Source of the DNA: Medicago truncatula
Taxonomy: Eukaryota > Streptophyta > Magnoliopsida > Fabales > Fabaceae
DNA length: 64,000 nt
Assembly (NCBI RefSeq): GCF_003473485.1
Contig: NC_053044.1
Span: forward strand, 22,937,591-23,001,590
Direction: 5' to 3'
Positions 60,392-64,000 of the stretch are shown in pieces. The stretch's first letter is position 1, and each line of letters begins with the position of its first letter. Made by a program: the position numbers and the translations under genes. Below the pieces are notes generated by a model that searched no databases, was not told the origin of the DNA, and saw only the letters and a program-made list of their open reading frames with translations.

Positions 60392-60484
60392 AAAAATGCT
60401 CAAGCACACACGCAAGAGTCTTCCAATGCTCAAGCACTAAGCAAGAGACTTCTAATGCTCAAGCACGCAGGCAAGAGACTTCTA
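60392..60484. repeat. About 32-bp tandem repeat in Sirevirus LTR
   Basis: Three units built around aatgctcaagcac and gcaagagacttct, downstream of the promoter in the R/U5 part. Confidence 0.85.
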
Positions 60485-61081
60485 ATCAAACAAAAATACA
60501 GAGAATTGAGTTTGACTTGAACACTTGATATACAATCAGTGGTGTTCACAATACAATAAAGTACAGACTCTAGACTTTGAATTTCTAAGATGTATCAAAT
60601 CAGTGCAGAAATTCAGTGTGCTTTGTAGAATCAAATTGACAGAGTTTTGGCGCTTTTGAACTTATGTATCTCTATCTACAATCTTCAAGTCTTCACTCCT
60701 TTATATAGAGGCGTGAAAGAGACGTTGAGATAATCAGCACGTCTAAAGAGTCGTTTGAAATCCTTTGATTATCCAACAGTGATCCTTTGCCTGATTTGGG
60801 TGTAGTCCTTTGAAGAATAAGCTTCAAATTCATTCCCATCTTGAACGTACAAATTCTGCAGGCATGGCTGTTGTTTTGTCTTGTAGCGTAGACAGAAAAC
60901 AGAGTAGTGGAGGTAGTGGTTGTACACTTGTACTTTGTCAACTCTATTAACGAGAGACAAGTGCTCAGTGCTATCCATATATCCGTTGATACCTCCCTTT
61001 CAATTCTTCGTTCTTCTTGGATAAGACTGAATTGGGAATCAGCTACTTTGAATCTTCAGTTTGATTAAAGGATCAAACGTA

Positions 61082-61151
61082 GCTTCTGGTGAAGATATTG
61101 CTTCTGATGAAAACTTTTGCTTCTGATGACCTTATGCTTCTGATGACGTCA
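61082..61151 (-). promoter_or_regulatory. gcttctgatga motif cluster and TGACGTCA site
   Basis: Four copies of gcttctg(a/g)tga start at 61082, 61100, 61119 and 61136, spaced 17-19 bp. The last one runs into the palindrome TGACGTCA (61144-61151), a known type of bZIP binding site. The cluster is in the U3 part, about 380-450 bp upstream of the LTR TATA box, as expected for an enhancer. Confidence 0.55.
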
Positions 61152-61371
61152 TCACTTCAGAAGCACTTCAGCTTCAGGAGCAGTTTTCTTCAAATGCTCA
61201 GAATTTCTTTTTCTTTCCATTGTTCTTCCAAGACCTATTGAAATAACTTGAGTAGCCTTTTGGTCCTGTACACTTGAACAATTATTAGTAATAACCAATT
61301 GACAATTTTTAATACCATGTTATCATCAAAACTTAATAAGGTTCATTGTGAAACACATTTTGTTCCAACAA

Positions 61372-61384
61372 TCTCCCCCTTTTT
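61372..61384 (-). other. Sirevirus polypurine tract
   Basis: Minus-strand TTTGTCATCATCAAAAAGGG followed by GGAGAT, immediately before the LTR start. This is the characteristic Sirevirus polypurine tract that primes plus-strand DNA synthesis. Confidence 0.9.
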
Positions 61385-61918
61385 GATGATGACAAACAAT
61401 AGTATTTAAAATGTTCAATTGTTGTTGATCTAATTAATAAGTTGACCACTGGGATAGAGGTTTGTAAGCTCCCCCTGAGTCTAATAGATCTTTAAGGTGA
61501 GGTTTGTAAGCTCCCCCTGAGTTCTATTCTTATTAATTAAATTTCAATAAAATACTCATAAAAATAATATCAGAAGTATTTAAAAAAAGTTTAGAAGTGG
61601 TTATAGTGGGGCTCAGTGCCTTAAAAAATACTATCCATTTACTCCCCCTTTTGTCATCAACAAAAAGAATAAAAACAAAAGAAAGAGTATCAGAGCAATA
61701 AACATATAACCCTTAAAAATAGTATATCAGAGCAAGCAGCATTAAAAACAGTAAATATCATCAGAGTTAAAGCTTATAAAACATATTGAAGGTGAAAAGC
61801 ACAAGATCCAGAAACAATGATAATATATATATATATAGAGAGAAATTAAGATACAAAAGCAGTGCAACTAAAGTACTTAGAACAAAGATTAAAACAAGCA
61901 AAAAAAAAGGGTGTGCAA
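61385..61918. other. Sirevirus 3' untranslated region
   Basis: Between the ORF stop and the polypurine tract. It contains further ctccccctgag/ctcccccttttgtcatcaac boxes (near 61470, 61510 and 61641), diverged copies of the polypurine tract motif, typical of Sireviruses. Confidence 0.7.
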
Positions 61919-64000
61919 CTAAGGTTGGGCTTGCTTGTACATCTGTTCCAAAAGATACTTAATTTGCTCATCCTTCTTCTTAAGTAGCTCATCCTTTTCT
62001 CTCATTCTTCTTTTATACCCAGCATGAATTCTTGCAGCCCTTATGATGTACTCTTCTTCTGGATAGAAAGGAGTGATGTCCAGCAGAGGCACATAATTTA
62101 GCTCTTTCACTCTAGCTGCTTCATGCATATCATCCAACATCTTTTGCAGCATGGCAGAGTGAGATGAGACACACTTAGAGCTTAGCTGATCCAGCAGGTC
62201 ATTAAAACTCTTTTTCAGATCCATCCACTGATCAAGATAGTGAATAGGAGGTACATGAACTGTTCTGCGAAGAATCAGTGTCTGAATCTCATCACTAAGC
62301 CTGATTAGCTGTTCATCTATATACTCAGATTCAAGGATAGAGTCAGGGATGGTTGAAGGTTCAGATTGAGTTGTATGAGATGTGGAGGGTTGGTCAGAGG
62401 CTGTTTGTTGGTCAGAAGAGGTTAGGTCAAATATTGGTGGTTCTGGTTGTTGTTGTTCTGTTGTTTGATGGTCAGAAGCAACTTGTTCAGAAGCAGCTTG
62501 TTCAGGAACAGTTTGCTCAGGAACAGTTTGCTCAGGAACAGTTTGCTTAGGGATGGTTTCTGTTTGTTGGTTTTCTAACACAGTCTTTCCAGGGACTGTC
62601 TTAGAGGCCTTTGTAGGTGTAGGTTGCATTTCACCACCTAAGTGTTTTTCTAAATTGTGAAGGGTTGAGGATTCTTGTTGTTGGGGGATTTCTGAAGTAG
62701 TTGCTTCTGAAACTACTTCAGATGCTCTTTGTGGAGTTTGGTCATTTTGTGGGTTTGTTTGGTTAGGTTCTTGGTTGGGTTCAGGGTGTTGTATACTAAC
62801 AGGTTCTGGAATATCTGGATAAAGTGGATGAGTAGCAGAGAAATTGAATTTCTCACAAAGTTTAATCCTATTCTTAGAAAATTCTATTTGAGTTTGCTCA
62901 TAGTCAAGTGTTCCAAATTCTGTTAGTTTGGTGGGTTTGGTTTTAAGAAGTTTGTCTATGTGTTGGCTAAGGGGTTGGTCATCTGATTCAGTTGATGATG
63001 ATGAGGGTGAAGAGGGTAGAGAAGGAATCTGAGTATAGATGTCAGGTTTGGATGAATTACCTGAAGATTGAGCTTCTGGATGAACTGCTTCTGGAGCTTT
63101 TGAAACTGGTTCTGATGAAGTAGCTCCTGAAGCTTGCTTATTCTTCAAGGCTTGTGAAAGCAGAGTTGCTCCATACTGAACTGTTTCTTGCTCTAACTCA
63201 GATGCTAAAGCAGCAATGTCAGGAGTAGGCACATACCCTGCAGCCTTGAGACGCTCATCCCTTTGCTTCTCATATAATTCATTCATCCGTTTCCTTTCTG
63301 CTATCTTGGATGCAGAATACTCCCTAGCATATTGCTTTAATTCCTCAGAAGCTTCAAAACTGGGCATGACTATAGTCTCAGAATTTATAGTCCTTTTTGC
63401 CTTCTTGGGACTTGAGTCTTCATCCCAGTTTTCTTGCAGCTCTTCCAACATTTCCTCCCTTCGTCCTTCAGCTGTCTTCAGATTTCTTGAAGATCTCTTC
63501 CTTTTGATGGTTTGAAGAGCAGCTTCTCTTTTCTTCTTAGGACTCTGAGGCTCTTCAGAAGCAGCTTGTTCAGAAGCAGGTTGTTCAGAAGCAAGCTGTT
63601 CTGCTGTTTCTTGAGCATTCCTTGTCCTTTTTCTGATGATTGGGACTTCCTCTAAGTTCTCCACTTCCTCTTGAATAGTGGACAAAGTTGATTTTTCCTT
63701 CTTAGCTTTCTGATGCTTCTGAGCACCCTTCTCAGTAGCATCTTCAGCAAGATATTCTTCCTTGGTGATCTGCTTCTTCTTTGATTTTCTACCTTTTGCC
63801 ACAGGCAAATCACCACCATACATCTCCTCAGGGACATCTTTCAAGCTGATCTTCTTCTTGTAAGTTTTGTAGAAGTCCAAGATGTAGGCCCTTTGCACAT
63901 CCAGGGGATCCTTCTTGCAGATAGGGATGTGATGAGTGACTAGATCAGATATGGCATCAGATTCATGCATATCAGAATCTAGTTTCTTGTGAGCATTTGC
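61919..64000 (-). CDS. Sirevirus post-pol (env-like position) ORF, partial
   Basis: A long open frame of at least 683 codons from an in-frame ATG at 63970. It has no stop upstream and remains open to the window edge, so the true start may lie outside. It sits between the pol region (not in the window) and the polypurine tract, where Sireviruses carry an extra, often env-like ORF. The protein is hydrophilic. It has basic patches (GRKSKKKQ; KKKREAALQTIKRKRSSRN), low-complexity Glu/Gln/Ser/Pro stretches with repeats of TVPEQ and ASEQ, a conserved-looking segment FSATHPLYPDIPEPV, and a C-terminal coiled coil (RRMREKDELLKKKDEQIKYL). No membrane segment or signal peptide is visible in this part. 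Function is unknown; calling it 'env' would rest only on position. Confidence 0.6.
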   Translation of the reverse strand, partial: ANAHKKLDSDMHESDAISDLVTHHIPICKKDPLDVQRAYILDFYKTYKKKISLKDVPEEMYGGDLPVAKGRKSKKKQITKEEYLAEDATEKGAQKHQKAKKEKSTLSTIQEEVENLEEVPIIRKRTRNAQETAEQLASEQPASEQAASEEPQSPKKKREAALQTIKRKRSSRNLKTAEGRREEMLEELQENWDEDSSPKKAKRTINSETIVMPSFEASEELKQYAREYSASKIAERKRMNELYEKQRDERLKAAGYVPTPDIAALASELEQETVQYGATLLSQALKNKQASGATSSEPVSKAPEAVHPEAQSSGNSSKPDIYTQIPSLPSSPSSSSTESDDQPLSQHIDKLLKTKPTKLTEFGTLDYEQTQIEFSKNRIKLCEKFNFSATHPLYPDIPEPVSIQHPEPNQEPNQTNPQNDQTPQRASEVVSEATTSEIPQQQESSTLHNLEKHLGGEMQPTPTKASKTVPGKTVLENQQTETIPKQTVPEQTVPEQTVPEQAASEQVASDHQTTEQQQPEPPIFDLTSSDQQTASDQPSTSHTTQSEPSTIPDSILESEYIDEQLIRLSDEIQTLILRRTVHVPPIHYLDQWMDLKKSFNDLLDQLSSKCVSSHSAMLQKMLDDMHEAARVKELNYVPLLDITPFYPEEEYIIRAARIHAGYKRRMREKDELLKKKDEQIKYLLEQMYKQAQP

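Larger units (their letters stand above)
60101..61370 (-). mobile_element. Sirevirus (Ty1/copia) 3' LTR, 1270 bp
   Basis: On the minus strand the LTR starts TGTTGGAACAAAATGTG at 61370, directly after the polypurine tract, and ends ...TTTTTCACCTTCA at 60101. Its promoter is visible: tctatataaagg at about 60698-60708, and upstream of it a cluster of gcttctgatga motifs (61082-61146). The LTR sequence type is that of the legume Maximus/SIRE1 Sireviruses. The 5-bp left flank gttgg (60096-60100) should be the target duplication; its partner is outside the window. Confidence 0.85.

Noticed and set aside
62353..62550. Plus-strand frame with repeated QEQFA
   Set aside because: Antisense of the EQ-repeat region in the Sirevirus ORF.
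1..64000. tRNA or rRNA genes, organellar DNA insertions
   Set aside because: I saw no cloverleaf with A and B boxes and no rRNA- or plastid-like block by eye. A tRNAscan and organelle search would be needed to exclude small ones.

Overview
This looks like nuclear DNA of a flowering plant, most likely a papilionoid legume of the Medicago/Trifolium/pea group. The evidence is an AT-rich, intron-bearing layout, a plant-type organellar DNA polymerase gene, and a dense mix of plant transposons: L1- and RTE-type LINEs, Helitrons, Ty3/gypsy LTRs, a Sirevirus and several MITEs. The species itself is inferred, not proven. There is no bacterial-style operon, CRISPR array, tRNA or rRNA that I can support.

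The functional core is a large tandem duplication. Segment A (11879-32337, about 20.5 kb) and segment B (32465-46904, about 14.4 kb) lie head to tail, separated by 127 bp. Each carries one complete 12-exon gene for a plant organellar family-A DNA polymerase (POLIA/POLIB, 'POP' family). I assembled both by splice sites and phase: copy A encodes 1101 aa, copy B 1087 aa, with no stop or frameshift in either. Both keep the 3'-5' exonuclease residues (DTE, NYSFD, YxxxD) and polymerase motifs A, B and C. The 6.0 kb length difference comes almost wholly from four indels: a 398-bp MULE-type MITE with 9-bp target duplication only in A, a 307-bp TIR element only in B, and two blocks (about 2.3 and 3.6 kb) present in A and missing from B.

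Left flank (1-11878): an L1-type LINE at 1386-9745 is broken by a MITE-like fragment plus a Helitron (about 2649-6180), by a complete 2101-bp solo LTR with a 5-bp target duplication (7034-9134), and by a truncated Ty3/gypsy element (9746-10972, minus strand). The Helitron carries an RPA70-like OB-fold gene fragment next to the C-terminal half of a PIF1-type helicase.

Right flank (46905-64000): a 432-bp near-perfect hairpin sits exactly on the right duplication breakpoint. It is followed by a poorly recognisable stretch, a second Helitron end (helicase C terminus, hairpin, CTAG), a decayed minus-strand LINE, and an LTR thicket: a gypsy LTR from 55776, an AT-rich array, another LTR fragment, and the 3' end of a Sirevirus (LTR 60101-61370, polypurine tract, and a long open post-pol ORF running off the window).

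The only genes with good evidence of being intact and functional are the two polymerase copies. Almost everything else is mobile-element sequence at different stages of decay.
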